A DNA stretch of 64,000 nucleotides, from positions 61,140,239 to 61,204,238 of the forward strand of contig OU744723.1 in NCBI GenBank assembly GCA_916613615.1, in the 5' to 3' direction. This DNA comes from Steromphala cineraria (Eukaryota > Mollusca > Gastropoda > Trochida > Trochidae). The translations under genes and the position numbers were made by a program. A model generated the notes under the pieces. The model was not told the DNA's origin and searched no databases. It saw only the letters and a program-made list of their open reading frames with translations. Of the stretch, positions 23,414-35,150 are shown one piece after another. The stretch's first letter is position 1. Each line of letters starts with the position of its first letter.

Positions 23414-24900
23414 AGACAGAGACATACATGTATAAGATAATGCCGAGCTGAGCATTGCATTTTTATCTTTTATCGTGTATCTTGAATAACGAATCAAATA
23501 CATCTTTTCAGATAGAGGTGAAAAAGTATTTGTGTCTATAAAAGTGAACATTTTCATTCCTTTGTTCAAATTGTTACGAACATGACTTAACCAAATGCCA
23601 TAACCAAAATATGACTATTTGGCTTTTAGGGTATAGTCTACCCATTTATAAAAGTTTCAAGAATTTTCTCATTTTGTGTGTGTAGGTACTTTTTGATGTA
23701 CTGAATTCGAAAATGAAATAATATTTGGGTTCACCGAACGATTAAAAGATTAAAATGCAAATCAAAATTTGGGCCTGCTTGAAAAATCTAAAAAATAAAT
23801 ATATTTGTTTATAAGTCATAACTTTTTAATTTACGATTGATTTTTAAGGATTTTTGCAATTTAAGAACAAACTTATGTAAACTTGATATCATATAATAAA
23901 ACTGTTAAATAATAGTCAATTAAAGAATATAAGGAGAAATTTAATTTCAATAATCTGATTTAAAATTCATCTTTTTTTCACCGGCCTAATGCTTAAAATA
24001 TATCATTTATCAAAAAAGAAGTTGTTATCATCTTGTATTACCACACCAACTTCTAAATGCCTTTAAAGAATTTTATTGATTTTATGAAAACTTCGGACAT
24101 GAAAGCTTGCAATATATCATTTTTATGATAAAATATCGGGGGGTACCCAATTAATTATTCCTCTATCACGTTTTGAAAATTGATAACGGCGTCCACATTG
24201 ACCAGAAGTTGGCCTACTGCTAGACTGTGTCGTGCATCAGGGTTCGGGGAAATGTTTAGTATCACCATGATCATGTGTGCTGTAACTGTTCAAAGTCTTA
24301 TTCTCTATCATTTAAAAACATGTAAAACATGATAGTCAATGCTAAAACATGATGCAGTTAGAGAGTTGGATCGAATAAAACTGCCTTCGAGTAACTTGAT
24401 GCGATTGCTTCAGGGTGCTGTCGAGTATTTTGGTTGCTTCGTTGGTGACCGATTGAAGTAGAGTAAAATCCCTAATAGTATTTTCAAAACAGATGGTGAT
24501 CTGTTTTTTAAATGAATCAACCTAATTTTTATAGTGACTTAGGTTTGTTTTACTATATTGTGGATATTTGACATGTATACCACAAAGGATTGCTTATGGA
24601 AACAGCTGATCTAGCTAGTAATGAATTCAGGTGGTCACCCATGGATGATGAAAAAACTTTTAAGACTCTATGAAATTATCATAAATACATGTATTGTAAC
24701 AAAAGTAACAGTTAATGACACAAACCAAAATGTTTTAGGAATTTGTAAAATTGTGTAAGTAAAAAGCAGAAAAAGATTGCACAAATAAATAAAATGAGTC
24801 TTCAATTTGAAATTGACAAACAAACGAAATTACCTCCAAGCACTACTTAAGTAATTATGCTGATAATAGATTAATCACCATAAGGTTAATGCAATTAAGA

Positions 24901-25159
24901 TTTAAAGGGACAGTTCTATTGAGGTACTTTTTGTAAGAACAAGATTAATGGTGATGCATTCTATTCTTTGTCAATTTATGTAATTAAAAACTACTAAAAC
25001 ATTACCCTCAATAACTTATTTGAAAATAATGTATTAATCATACATAAGTATAAAGAGAGAAGTTCTCTTGAATTCAGCACATAAAAAGTACCTAAGAAAA
25101 TTCTTGAAACTAAATTAAACTCAAGAGTACTTCTAAACCGATAGGACTGTCCCTTTAAA
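24901..25159. repeat. MITE with TTTAAAGGGACAGT terminal inverted repeats
   Basis: Begins TTTAAAGGGACAGTTCTAT and ends ATAGGACTGTCCCTTTAAA. AAGTACCT-type sequences are repeated inside both ends. About 259 bp, AT-rich, non-coding. The TIR start resembles that of the 45,673 and 55,570 family, but the interiors differ. Confidence 0.8.
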
Positions 25160-25261
25160 TATGTTATTTTTATTTACATTTACCCACCTAATTCTCGAAA
25201 TTGTGTGTCATAGATAATTCACCTGAGTTGACAAATATTATTTGCAGTTTTCTACCATTTC

Positions 25262-25560
25262 ACGGGTGAGGTGAGGTGATCTGGGGTTTAACGCCGCTTT
25301 CAAGATTATTTCACTTATATCGCGGCTGCTAGTATAATTGCAGGGAGAAAGCCCGCAACACCATTGTGGTTATGCATTGCGGTGAAACCTGCGAGCATCG
25401 GCTGGAAATAGCAGCCATGGGTGGTACTGCGCTAAAATTCAGTGAAGCATTGTATCTAAACATGACTGCGTGTAGAACAGTTCTCTACTGCAGACAAAGT
25501 TGCCGAGCCCCTGGGGGGATTCGAACCACGGACCACTGCGCTATGCCGCCCTCTCTACCC
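25262..25560 (-). repeat. SINE-like dispersed repeat with tRNA-type promoter boxes
   Basis: On the minus strand GGTTCGAATCC matches a tRNA B box, and TAGCGCAGTGG just upstream resembles an A box, although their spacing is shorter than in a normal tRNA. The other end carries GGGTTTAACGCCGC and TATCGCGGCTGC, which I associate with widespread mollusc short repeats. No complete tRNA cloverleaf was found. Confidence 0.4.
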
Positions 25561-27355
25561 TTTCACCAATTCATCTCAATACATGAGCATCGAAGAAAAC
25601 ATTTTCTGCCTCAGAAATAACAATATACAGAATTAATGCAGGTATTTAAGTAGGATTTTCACATTTAAGTAGGATTGTTTTGAATAGCGATCGTTGGACA
25701 TCCTCAAACATTACAACAATAAGAAATAAATCTTACATAATAATCAATATACATATTAAATCTACCACAATCTGCTTGAAACTTGATTACAAACACCAAA
25801 CACATATATTAAGAAAAATAAGTATGACATATTTCAACCGATTTTCTCTCCTGGAACCCGTAGACTTTAGATACATACAATAAATTGGTTTAACTTTACT
25901 ATCAAACAACTAGCATTGAACTTTAGCTTTACAGGAATGCAAGAATATTTCATAAACATAGATTTCAAATAAAAAAAGATCTTTACTAGCTTTACCGACA
26001 AGCATATGAGTACACTTAGTCCAAGACAATCTCGTGGAAAACAGAACACAAAGATAAATATGATATATTGAAGTTTGCACCAGCATGCCATTATCATACA
26101 AATTTTCATATGAACGAAGAATACCACCATTACGAAAAACTAGAACCTGACTTCTATACATATTTACCTATCTATCCCCGAAAAACTGCAATATTTATGT
26201 AATACATCTATCTTTCTCACCACACCTATTACAGTTTCATCAAACTGATTACGATTGTCCTCTTATACATAAGTTTGTAACAAATCTTGAAAGAAAAGCA
26301 AAAGGAAAAACAAATGGACACAACCTCGTCGGACACCAGTCACTGATTAAAAATAGGCTCCAACTTTCGAATTAAAAAGCCAAATCAACGCCAAATTGTT
26401 GGAATACATATTCCTTTTAACAGAAAATAATCTACCCCTTACACCTTGTTTGAAAACCAAGAATACCTAATACCACATGTATGTCCGATTGACTGAATCA
26501 AATGCTTTCCGAAGGTCAACTAATAATCAATTAAAAAAACAACCTGTTCTTGAAAAAAAATTCTGAATAGAAGACTGTAATGTAAAATCGATCGATATTT
26601 CAAAAAATCATTCTGCGCTTGCAAATGGGTGTCGTTTACATTAAAAATAGCGAATAGCATCTATGCACCCTTATGTTAGATTTCGCACACAGAAACTTGG
26701 ATGACACCCACTGGAAGTATGTGAACAGAGATCTTTCTATAGTAAAAACCCACATCGTCGGCCATTTTGTTTCGCTCCATGGAGGCAGCCATAGAACAAT
26801 CCATGCCTGGGGCGAGAGAAGAGAAGCGAGATCGAAGGCCCGGGAACCAGGATGGTGCATGACTTATCATGAATAAATCTCTTTACTGACGTTTTCTTTA
26901 ACCATTCACCGTTCCGTCTATCTTTTTGAAACTGCTGTCAGAAAATCACGTTTTCGTATCAATGTTGAGCTTCTTTGTGCCACACTGAACTCAATACCTT
27001 ATCATGGTGTGATGGTTTGTGTGTTTCGGCGACTCTGAGGGCTATACAGCTGGAGCTCCAAGAGCTGAACGACAATCGCCTGCACAGAGAATGCGTTATC
27101 TCCCAATTCTATCTCTCTTATTGCAAGGTCCCTACTTAGCGTCACTGTACAACATGGCCTCTGCCCTATTGTCAAAGGGAAGGGGTATTAAATAAATACT
27201 TTTAAATATATATTAATGTCAATTTCCTTTGTGTAAGGAAAACATTACAAAAGTTGTAAATATTTTCGAACTTTCTTATCTCGCTCGTGGATCAAAGAAC
27301 ATTTTCGTTGAAATATATATACAACATTTAATTTCTACGCCCGTGATGAAGAGTT

Positions 27356-27483
27356 GTGGTTTAAGAAATAGTTATATGACCAGAATTGGTCGTCTAGTCC
27401 AAGACATGGTTGATTATATTTGACGAGCCAACCATGTCGTGGACTAGACGACCAATACGAGTAGTATAACTTACGTATACCAC
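27356..27483. repeat. Foldback element
   Basis: Inner arms 27,385-27,412 and 27,429-27,456 are 28 nt each with one mismatch and a 16-nt loop; they contain GGTCGTCTAGTCC and GGACTAGACGACC. Weaker pairing extends outward to GTGGTTTAAGAAATAG and its partner near 27,483. Likely a MITE remnant. Confidence 0.8.
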
Positions 27484-28939
27484 GACCAACACAACGATAT
27501 ATATGAACAAAAGATATCTTTAAAAATACAATATGTAAATTGTAAACATGCGTTGAACAAAGTTCTCTATACCAAACAATATTCCTCATAACTCTTTTAG
27601 AAGGTACCAAATATTCTCTAAAATATGCTCTTGTTATCTGATTCTTCTATTAAAAATATCGATTGAGCAACATTTGAGTAGGAGACTACGGTAAGAACAA
27701 TAGCAGGTGGGTCATGCTTTGCACTTGCACTCCATGATGAAAACGACATGGGCTTTCGGGGAAAGCGAGGGCATAGGAAGCATTTCTCTACAAACATATA
27801 TATAATAATATATAAATATATAAATTAATACACACAACATATGATTGCAATTTTTCAAACAATCATAAAACTTTTGTTAAGTGGGATTTTGAAGCGGCGG
27901 CCGGAGGGAATAAGTTCAAACTGGTTATTAATTTGACGTATTGGTCTGAATAGTTCGTGCTTTCTTTTCGATTCGGGAATCGTAAATTTTAGCCAAAGTT
28001 TGGAGGGACATGCCTCAAATTTTACTGGAGACATTGACAATGGAGTTAATTTTGTTTTTAAGTGACAGGAAAAGACTACCATACCATGCATGTAAACAGA
28101 AGGTGATAACGCTTTGAATAAAAAACTGAACATGACTTCAACATTAAAGGGCGTAGTTTGCGAAGAAAATATAACCTTTGCTGTCCTTTTGTGTACAATG
28201 CTTGCGTATTCGCTTTCCAAGGGAATTTATTGTTATAGCATAGTTCCAAGATATTTGTTCTTGCCTTTCCATCAATGAAAACATAAGATGTATCGTATCA
28301 CCCTTGTGAAATCTATGTGAACGAATAAAATAAAACCCTCACTGTTATGTAAATGAGTACTTTATTGACTCTTTATTGGATACATATTGCACATGGTATT
28401 GTAGAAGGAAGGTGTCAATGTCTCTTTCCGCCGTCCAATTGTTCCCATTGGAAGAGGGTGACAACTTTTCTTCCTCCATCCCTTGGAAAAGACACTGCAT
28501 GTGTCCTCGGGGACTGGTGTCTCTGCACAAACGTTTGAGATCAAAACATTCCGGGGCGACGACGGGATTCAGTCCATTCACGTAACAAAAGGAACAAAAT
28601 AATGTTCTTTCAAAATATGTGATGTTTTCCGTCCAGAAAATTATTCTTGCTCTAGTAGGCTAGTAATGGGCAGGACCCACAATGTCTTGGGGTGCCCCTC
28701 CACAAACAACCTGTTGGTTTCTAGTTGCCATGACTAGTTCTTTGTTAGCGAGTTGACAAGTACGGTTTATACAGTGACAAGACTCAGTATGAAGTGATAA
28801 CATTTATCACGTGATGAAACTGACATAGTCGGAGATTTCTGCTCATTTTCATAAACAGCAATTTAATACCTGATATGAATTTTAACATGATCTAGCCCAG
28901 ATTTCACAATCCTAAGGCTTATTATGGTTTCTTACTATT

Positions 28940-29095
28940 TTATACAATTATAAACTGGTGATGAGGTTAATACCTGTTTTATAGACCAGAAGAAAACAGT
29001 ATTGACCGAGGACGAAGTCCGAGGTCAATATTGTTTTCTTTGGGTCTATAAAAACAGATATTGCCCGATCTCACCAGTCCATAATTGTTTTGTTA
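28940..29095. repeat. ~155-bp hairpin MITE
   Basis: Near-palindrome centred at about 29,015 (GACCGAGGACGAAGTCC). The ends are ACAATTATAAACTGGTGA and TCACCAGTCCATAATTGT, and inner blocks GAAAACAGTATTGACC pair with GGTCAATATTGTTTTC. The sequence after it (29,155-29,300) carries a TGACGTCA and two GTCAAGTCAATATCAC repeats. Confidence 0.75.
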
Positions 29096-29871
29096 TGTCT
29101 TGGTCAAAATAAAGCAATAGATAATGAAAAACTACAGCAATGAGTGGCATTTGGGCTCGATATTTTGCAAGGACGGGTCAATGACGTCATGATATCAATA
29201 GCATGACATCAAAACAACGGTGTTACGTCATTTGCTCTATTTCTAGTAAGTCAAGTCAATATCACTTTTGGTCAAGTCAATATCACATTTTATTGACTCT
29301 CATGTGACCAGTTCTCAACCCATCGGATTACCAGAAAAATACGCTCACATAATAATCAATATTATACACTGGACTTGTGTCAACTGCTCTATAAATCAAA
29401 CAGTCCAAATGCAGTTATGTCAGACATGTTACTAAATGTGTTGCTTTAACAAGCTGTGAAAGATGTAGTGCTGGATTTAACTGGGACATAATCTAAATCC
29501 CCTACCAGCTATATAGAAACCAAGGTGCCCCCAATTTGCCTTTTTAATGTATTCTTGGTTCTTGATCTGGACTCAGACGTCCTGCTGTTAACAACTTCCT
29601 TTGTGTGTGTCCTTCCGTGACCAACACTATTGAATGAGGTCTGACAGCAATGTCCAGCTAAAAGGGCAGTATTGGTTTTAGATCCTAACCCAAATGGATT
29701 AATTCGAACCTCTCTTGTAGATGGACACGAACTTACTTCCGTTGAGGGATGATACCTTTAAGCAAACCATATCTTGATGTAATCATTTGGTGTAATACAT
29801 TGTAACTGAACCTGTAATTAAATAACACTAATAAAGTCGATGAAAACTATTTCCTTAATAACCTTTAATGA

Positions 29872-30003
29872 ATTTATAAAAATAACATTGAATATAAGTA
29901 GTTTTTATCTTGTCAAGACTGAAACCTCTTGTGGACAGCTGTTCGAACTCTGTGACCTATAATCAGTTTAAGTTAGATAAGAGTTACTCTTGTGGCTAAC
30001 AAT
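29872..30003 (+). promoter_or_regulatory. Putative promoter/5' UTR of C1q gene 1
   Basis: A TATA-like TTTATAAAAATA lies about 120 bp before the ATG. Nearer the gene, GGACAGCTGTTCGAA and TGTGACCTATAAT recur upstream of gene 2 (33,800-33,835) and in weaker form upstream of gene 3 (49,329-49,350). GATA-type motifs (AGATAAG here, TTATCTT in gene 2) are shared. Conservation among paralogues may reflect recent duplication as much as function. Confidence 0.4.
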
Positions 30004-30898
30004 ATGGAACACCAAGCGCTGATCTTCATTGTGTTTATATCACTTGCTAAGTACTCATTTGGCAGTGATGTTCAGACACCTGATGCCAATCTGAAAGAAC
30101 ATGTGAAGAAAATAGACGAGATGCTAGCTGAAATGCAAGCTCAGTCTCAAGTTCAGGAACAGAAGAACAGAGCACTTCTATCAAACATTCTTTCCCAGCT
30201 GTCTCACACTACAGATGAACTTGGAGATCTGAAGAGAAGACATAATGAAACCATTCTTCAGTTGGAATTAAAGGATGCAGCATTATCACAACTATTGGAA
30301 AGTCAAAATGCAACATTGTTGAAGCTGCAAGAAAAGGATAAAGAGTTATCAACACTATGGGCAAGTCATTATACAACCATTTCAAAGCTGGAGCAAAAAG
30401 AAGCAGAAATATTGACAAATCAAAATGCTACGGTTTCAGAGTTGAAAGGACATGTGAAGAAAATAGATGAATTGTTAGCTGAAATGCAGTCTCACTCTAA
30501 AGCTCAAGAACAGAAGTACTCGGCAGTTTTATCTAGCCTGCTTTCTCAACTCACTAAAACAACGGATGAACTAGAAGATCTGGAGTCAAGCCATAACGAA
30601 ACTATTCATAAGTTGGAGCAAAGGGATACAGAGTTTTCTAAACTATGGGCAAGTCACAATGAAACGATTTTACAGCTTGATGAAAAAAATGCAGAGTTAT
30701 CAAAACTATGGTCGAGTCATAATGCAACAATCCGTAAATTGGCAGACAAAGATGGTGATATATCCAAATTATGGACGAGTCATAATGCAACATTTTTAGA
30801 ATTACATGAACTTCATGCAAAAGATCACAATGTTCTTGTTGATTTAAAGGAAACAGTTTCCAACCTTGAAGACTTTGAAAAACGTTCAAGTCTAAATG
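30004..30898 (+). CDS. C1q gene 1, exon 1: signal peptide and glycosylated coiled-coil stalk
   Basis: Starts at ATG 30,004; the open frame runs 12 bases further upstream but without ATG. Residues 1-20 are a signal peptide ending YSFG, followed by SDVQTPDANLKEHVKK. Residues about 27-290 are heptad-rich coiled coil with no cysteine. The stalk module (HVKKIDEML...TTDELGDL) occurs twice, near residues 33-75 and 152-196, unlike in genes 2 and 3. Short units of 21 residues (LWASHNETILQL type) each carry an N-x-T sequon at the same heptad register. The donor is AATG before GTGAGT, phase 1. It joins exon 2 at 31,059 across 160 bp for 424 residues. Role by family: secreted C1q-domain lectin-like recognition protein in bivalve immunity. 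Confidence 0.92.
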
Positions 30899-31058
30899 GT
30901 GAGTAACAAGAGCAAATAATCTCATCTCGAAAATCTTAGAAATTACATACACCGTCTTTGATATAGAGAGAATTACAATTTGTCTTGTAGAAATACTTTA
31001 TTTAAAATATATACCGAACACAATTGAATGCATGTGATTTAAATCATTATTTTTTCAG

Positions 31059-31438
31059 GTAAGATTGGTTTTTACGGCACGATACAGAAGGGAACGAATG
31101 TCACTGCCAATACAACTATATATTTCGACTGGATTTGGTATAACAATGGAGAAACCTATATCAAAACCACTGGGAAGGTTATCATTCCACTGTCTGGAAC
31201 CTACCAGGTTTGGATTGATGCTACATATCAACGTCCTGGACATGTTGTTATATTCAACATACAAAGAAACGACAAGATCATTGGCCAAGCCTACGGACAT
31301 ACCTCTGACGCACCTGCTGTGACTGTCTCCATGCTCTATCTACACAAAGGAGAATCGATAACGGTTACCACAAGTCAAAATGTATACTTTGATAAATCCC
31401 TCTGTAATTTTGGCATTGTCTTATTAAACGCTCATTAA
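31059..31438 (+). CDS. C1q gene 1, exon 2: C1q domain
   Basis: The acceptor is TTTTTTCAG before 31,059, and the first codon is split Gly. The exon encodes a complete C1q-type jelly-roll domain of about 126 residues. Recognisable motifs are IYFDWIWYNNGETY, TGKVIIPLSGTYQVWIDA, a GQAYG turn, YLHKGESI and the terminal FDKSLCNFGIVLLNAH. The single Cys near the C-terminus is shared by all three genes. C1q domains trimerise and bind varied ligands, including microbial surfaces. The total length of 1,275 coding bases divides by three. Confidence 0.93.
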
Positions 31439-33860
31439 GTATTTTCTTGTTTCTGTATTGTTTAAGCATTAACATTGCAGCACGTATTATTATCAGATCA
31501 TCTACTGAATCTATCTAGTAATAACACTGTCAAAATATTCATTTTGCAATAATGTCACACTCTTAAGTCTACACATTTTCCCGATCGTTGATTGGTCTAG
31601 GGCACGGTCATGTGATCGACGTTTCATCGATTCATTTCTCATGAACTCAGAAAAAAAGTGTTTATACTTGTGTGAACGTTTTCAAGTCGTGTGAACATTC
31701 ACCGGAGCTACTTTAATTCTCAGACCAATATCAAATCAAATGATATTTAATAGAACTTAACTTATATTTACCAATGGAACTTTGATCTTATCTTTATTTA
31801 CCAAGTAATATATTTTGATGTGAAAAAAATTCATTTGATCATTTTCTTTAGATCATTTGCTAATCATTTATTGCAAAATAGATCTGATGTTATTATAGTG
31901 TGGCCTCCTTTAGCATATATTAGTGCAGCGTGTTCTCTTATACAGAAGTTACAGAACCTAGACCATTTTAGATAAATATTTAGTTTCTTTCAAAATTGGG
32001 ATTATTTATTGTCACATGTCGCAGTGACACTCGTTTAAAGGATAATCAGGATTCATATCACTCCGCTGGTGCGAAATTATAAGAATTGAATGTCAGTTTG
32101 CTCGCAACCTCGCTGGGTTCACATGAGTTTGAATGTAGCTTTGATATCGTTCATTTTCCAGTGCAAGCACAGAAACTGACATTCAATTCTTAATTATCTT
32201 TACTTTGATTCATGTCATTCAAGATTGTTGAGACTGCTTTACTTGTTGCTACAACATTTTCAACCAAAACGCGACAATTCCACTTGATTATTATCATTCA
32301 TATGATCATGATTTGGAGGTTGATTTGAGTGCATATGAAATATAAACATTTTTTTACATTACGATCGATAGGGAACTGTATGGCGTATAAACAAGAGGTT
32401 AAAGTGTATAGATATGGCAGTTATGATATTTAAGATACCACATGAAAATACACCTGCCATTGGCGGCCAGCATGACACAAAGGTTTCATGGTAGATAGTT
32501 TATTTCTGTCAAAGAGGCCACAGGCCCATAGGACATAACTTCATAACATTTGCAAAATACATATGTTTTTTGAAAATAACCATGTGAACATTCGTCCCGA
32601 AGAATAATTACATACTATGCATATCAACATTTCATACTATGTACAATTGATAGTGATAACCATTTTACTTCTAATGCAATTCATTTATGAAGCAAAGCAT
32701 AAAGCTTAAATGCAAAATATACATATTTACCAAGATTCACAATAGTTGATTGACAATTGGAATTCATTATGTTTCGAAAGTTTCCCTTGTCGGATTTACA
32801 GTATAATTACTTTTGATATATCTTTTACGTAAATCGTTAAAAGCAGTACATACAAATAGGAAATGAAATTCATTTTCAACATAATCTAATCCATAACGTG
32901 AACAATGAGTACATTATCTGCATTCAATATCAACACCATTTCTGCGTCCTATTTCTATCATTAAGTTATGATTACCACATCTAAAACGAAGTAAGGCATG
33001 TCGATGTAATTGCTCTTCAATATTAATAAGATATAATTCCACATTAATAGAGATTTAAAGATGTTGTACGGACGAGTAGGCCATGTCAGGCTGCTCTGTA
33101 GCTTATCAGGCTATGACACAAAGGTATGCGTAAGGAAGATACATCTAAATTCCTGTCATTCAGCTTAGAGATTTATCATATTGAGCGCTTCATTCAGCAT
33201 ATCTTATTAAAACGTTTTATTGCAGCCAATATACCAACTTTATAATCATTTAGCTTTGACATCATTCATTTTTCACACAAACAGGCATACAATTCCTAAG
33301 AACATCAATACTATTTATTGCTCCAAAGGAGCTACTGTTTCAAATGAAAGTTATCATGAATTCAATGGCAATAGTTTCTTCTATTGTTTCCTTTGAATTT
33401 TAACATTGGTTAAGTATTTCATCTTCATTTTTGGTTATATGATAAGACAGTGTCAACACAAACTAAGTAATCCTAAAGATATGACAGGACAGTGCGTTAG
33501 GGTTGTTAGAAAAAAATAGGTTAATCGTTATCTATTGGAAACCATTTAATTAAGAATTGTTCTGAAATTACAGAAAAATATATTTCTACTTTTAGTCGTT
33601 TACTGTTTATGTTTGTTATCAGTGCATACATAGTTACATATGTTACAGGTTAGTCAAAATATCACGAAAACACCTTTTGCCCCCCCTTCTACCTGTTTCT
33701 GTGAAATATCCTGCTTTTCAATCACCAATTCGTTTACATTAATGTTTAGTATAAACTGGTAATGATTAAGATTAGTCTTATCATTGTGTTGACCTCTTAT
33801 TGGACAGCTGTTGAATTTATGTGACCTATGATAATTTTTATCTTTTATTTTAGAAATAGA
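31439..33860. other. Intergenic region between C1q genes 1 and 2
   Basis: Contains a degenerate LINE 3' part (32,490-33,060), listed separately. At 32,040-32,190, GAATTGAATGTCAGTTTG and CTGACATTCAATTCTT form the ends of a small foldback. No gene was recognised. Confidence 0.55.
32490..33060 (-). pseudogene. LINE reverse-transcriptase C-terminal fragment and 3' tail
   Basis: The minus strand at about 33,003-32,820 reads HALLRFRCGNHNLMIEIGRR, then an internal stop, then CTHC, and later NEFHFLFVC. This is the C-x-x-C...H...C C-terminal signature of mollusc non-LTR elements. The 3' end at about 32,500 carries GCCTGTGGCCTCTTTGACAG, the same kind of tail as at 63,700-63,790. Stops make it inactive. 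Confidence 0.75.
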
Positions 33861-33881
33861 CAAACTCTAGCGCATGACAAT

Positions 33882-34425
33882 ATGGCAAAGTATGCGCTGT
33901 TCTTCCTAATTTTAACATTAACTTTTATGTATTCCAACAGCAGTGATGTCCAGACACCTGATGCAAGTCTGAAAGAACATGTGAAGAAACTAGACGAGAT
34001 GTTAGATGAAATGCAGTCTCACTCTAAAGCTCAGGAACAGAAGTACTCGGCAGTTTTATCGAGTCTGCTTTCTCAACTCACTAAAACAACGGATGAACTT
34101 GAACATCTGAAGTCAAGTCAAAACGAAACTAATCTCAAGTTGGAGCAAAGGGATGCAGAGTTGTTGGAACTTTTGGCAAGTCACAATGAAACAATTTTAA
34201 AATTCGATAACAAAGATGTAGAGTTATCCAAACTATGGGCGAGTCATAATGCAACAATCCGCAAGCTGGAAGATAAAGATGCTGAGTTTTCCACACTATG
34301 GACGAGTTACAACGCGACAGTTTGGGAATTACGGGAGCTTCGTGCAAAACACGACAATGTTGTGGTGGATGTCGAGGAGAGAGTGTCCAAAATGGAGGAC
34401 ACTGTGAAACATGCAAGTGTCAATG
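33882..34425 (+). CDS. C1q gene 2, exon 1: signal peptide and short coiled-coil stalk
   Basis: The start is ATG 33,882 (MAKYALFFLILTLTFMYSNS), which gives a good signal peptide; the frame is open further upstream, but those residues are non-hydrophobic and lack paralogue support. SDVQTPDASLKEHVKKLDEM follows, then one stalk module and five units containing HNET, HNAT or YNAT sequons (one is QNET). No cysteine is in the stalk. The exon is 544 bp, with phase 1 donor GTAAGC. It joins 36,387 across a ~2-kb intron for 306 residues, making this the shortest stalk of the three. Same predicted role as gene 1. Confidence 0.92.
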
Positions 34426-34525
34426 GTAAGCACGAAGCAGCCATCTTCACATATCAGAGGGATATATCCAATATTATATCTACATGCTTTAAAGTTTCTA
34501 TACACAATGTTGGTGGGATATATAT

Positions 34526-34641
34526 ACAGAATGTCATATGTGTGCATTTAGGTCGATCGTATTGAACCAGGAGATGTTATGGTTGAGGAAAAACAACGAG
34601 TTAAATACAAACGCCCTAAATGCACACATATGACGTTCTGT
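34526..34641. repeat. Small foldback MITE in the C1q gene 2 intron
   Basis: Arms 34,533-34,552 and 34,615-34,634 are perfect 20-nt complements (GTCATATGTGTGCATTTAGG). One mismatch extends them to 27 nt at 34,526 and 34,641. The ~62-nt interior is non-coding. Confidence 0.85.
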
Positions 34642-34699
34642 TTTTATCATATACTCTTTAACCTTTTGACAAGCAATTTTGAATTGCTTTGATAATCCA

Positions 34700-35150
34700 A
34701 TACGACATAATGCGCATTGCTACATATCTTCTCATTGTTCTGCGTAGTACCTGCGTAAGAGGGGATTTTCTCAAAGTCAAGAATGAAAACAAAATTGAAT
34801 GACAACAGGAAGACGGAGTCATCAACATTCTCCGCTAAATTAGTTTTCATAAAGCTCACCATATTCCTAAATGGGCCATAACTATGTAATTGCATAAATC
34901 TTAACAGAGTCCGAAAACACGGAACAAGGGCAATAACTCTCTAAAGTATAATTGCACGGTTCTGATATGCGAACTCAATCAAGGTATTGATGCCCTGAAT
35001 ACACATAGCAAATTTGGTAATCCTATCTTAAATAGTGTTTTTAACTCCCCTTTAACTCGGACGGACAGACACACGAACACACGAACGGACGCACGGACAG
35101 AACCCATAACGTGGCGGGAGATACAAATAGTAATTATTTATATATTCCTG
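34700..35150. repeat. Dispersed mollusc-type repeat in the C1q gene 2 intron
   Basis: Contains GGGCCATAACTATGTAATTG, CAAGGGCAATAACTCTC and a terminal GGACGGACAGAC-rich run (about 35,060-35,100). I recognise this word combination as a common bivalve interspersed repeat. No coding content. Ends are approximate. Confidence 0.5.

Larger units (their letters stand above)
17405..23605 (-). repeat. Right arm of the large inverted duplication
   Basis: Reverse-complement partner of 3,920-13,828. From the centre outward it holds a GA tract, exon 1 with its flank, three 27-bp units, ~124-bp repeats, CTGCAG repeats, the ankyrin exon, and its 3' flank to about CCAAATGCCATAA. Confidence 0.9.
23606..29860. 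other. Gene-poor region with small repeats
   Basis: Contains the MITE, SINE-like and foldback elements listed below. Two minus-strand open frames (27,855-28,220 and 28,345-28,581) have no recognisable domain. The stretch 25,600-27,330 shows nothing I can name. Confidence 0.5.

Noticed and set aside
25262..25560. True tRNA gene on the minus strand
   Set aside because: A and B box words are too close together and no acceptor stem or cloverleaf can be drawn. SINE-like repeat is preferred.
27855..28581. Two minus-strand open frames (121 and 78 codons)
   Set aside because: No recognised motif and no paralogue in the window. Could be decayed transposon sequence, but I cannot say which.
34426..34565. 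Read-through extension of C1q gene 2 exon 1 to 34,565
   Set aside because: A good GTAAGC donor at the same phase as the paralogues and a matching C1q exon at 36,387 make splicing the better model.
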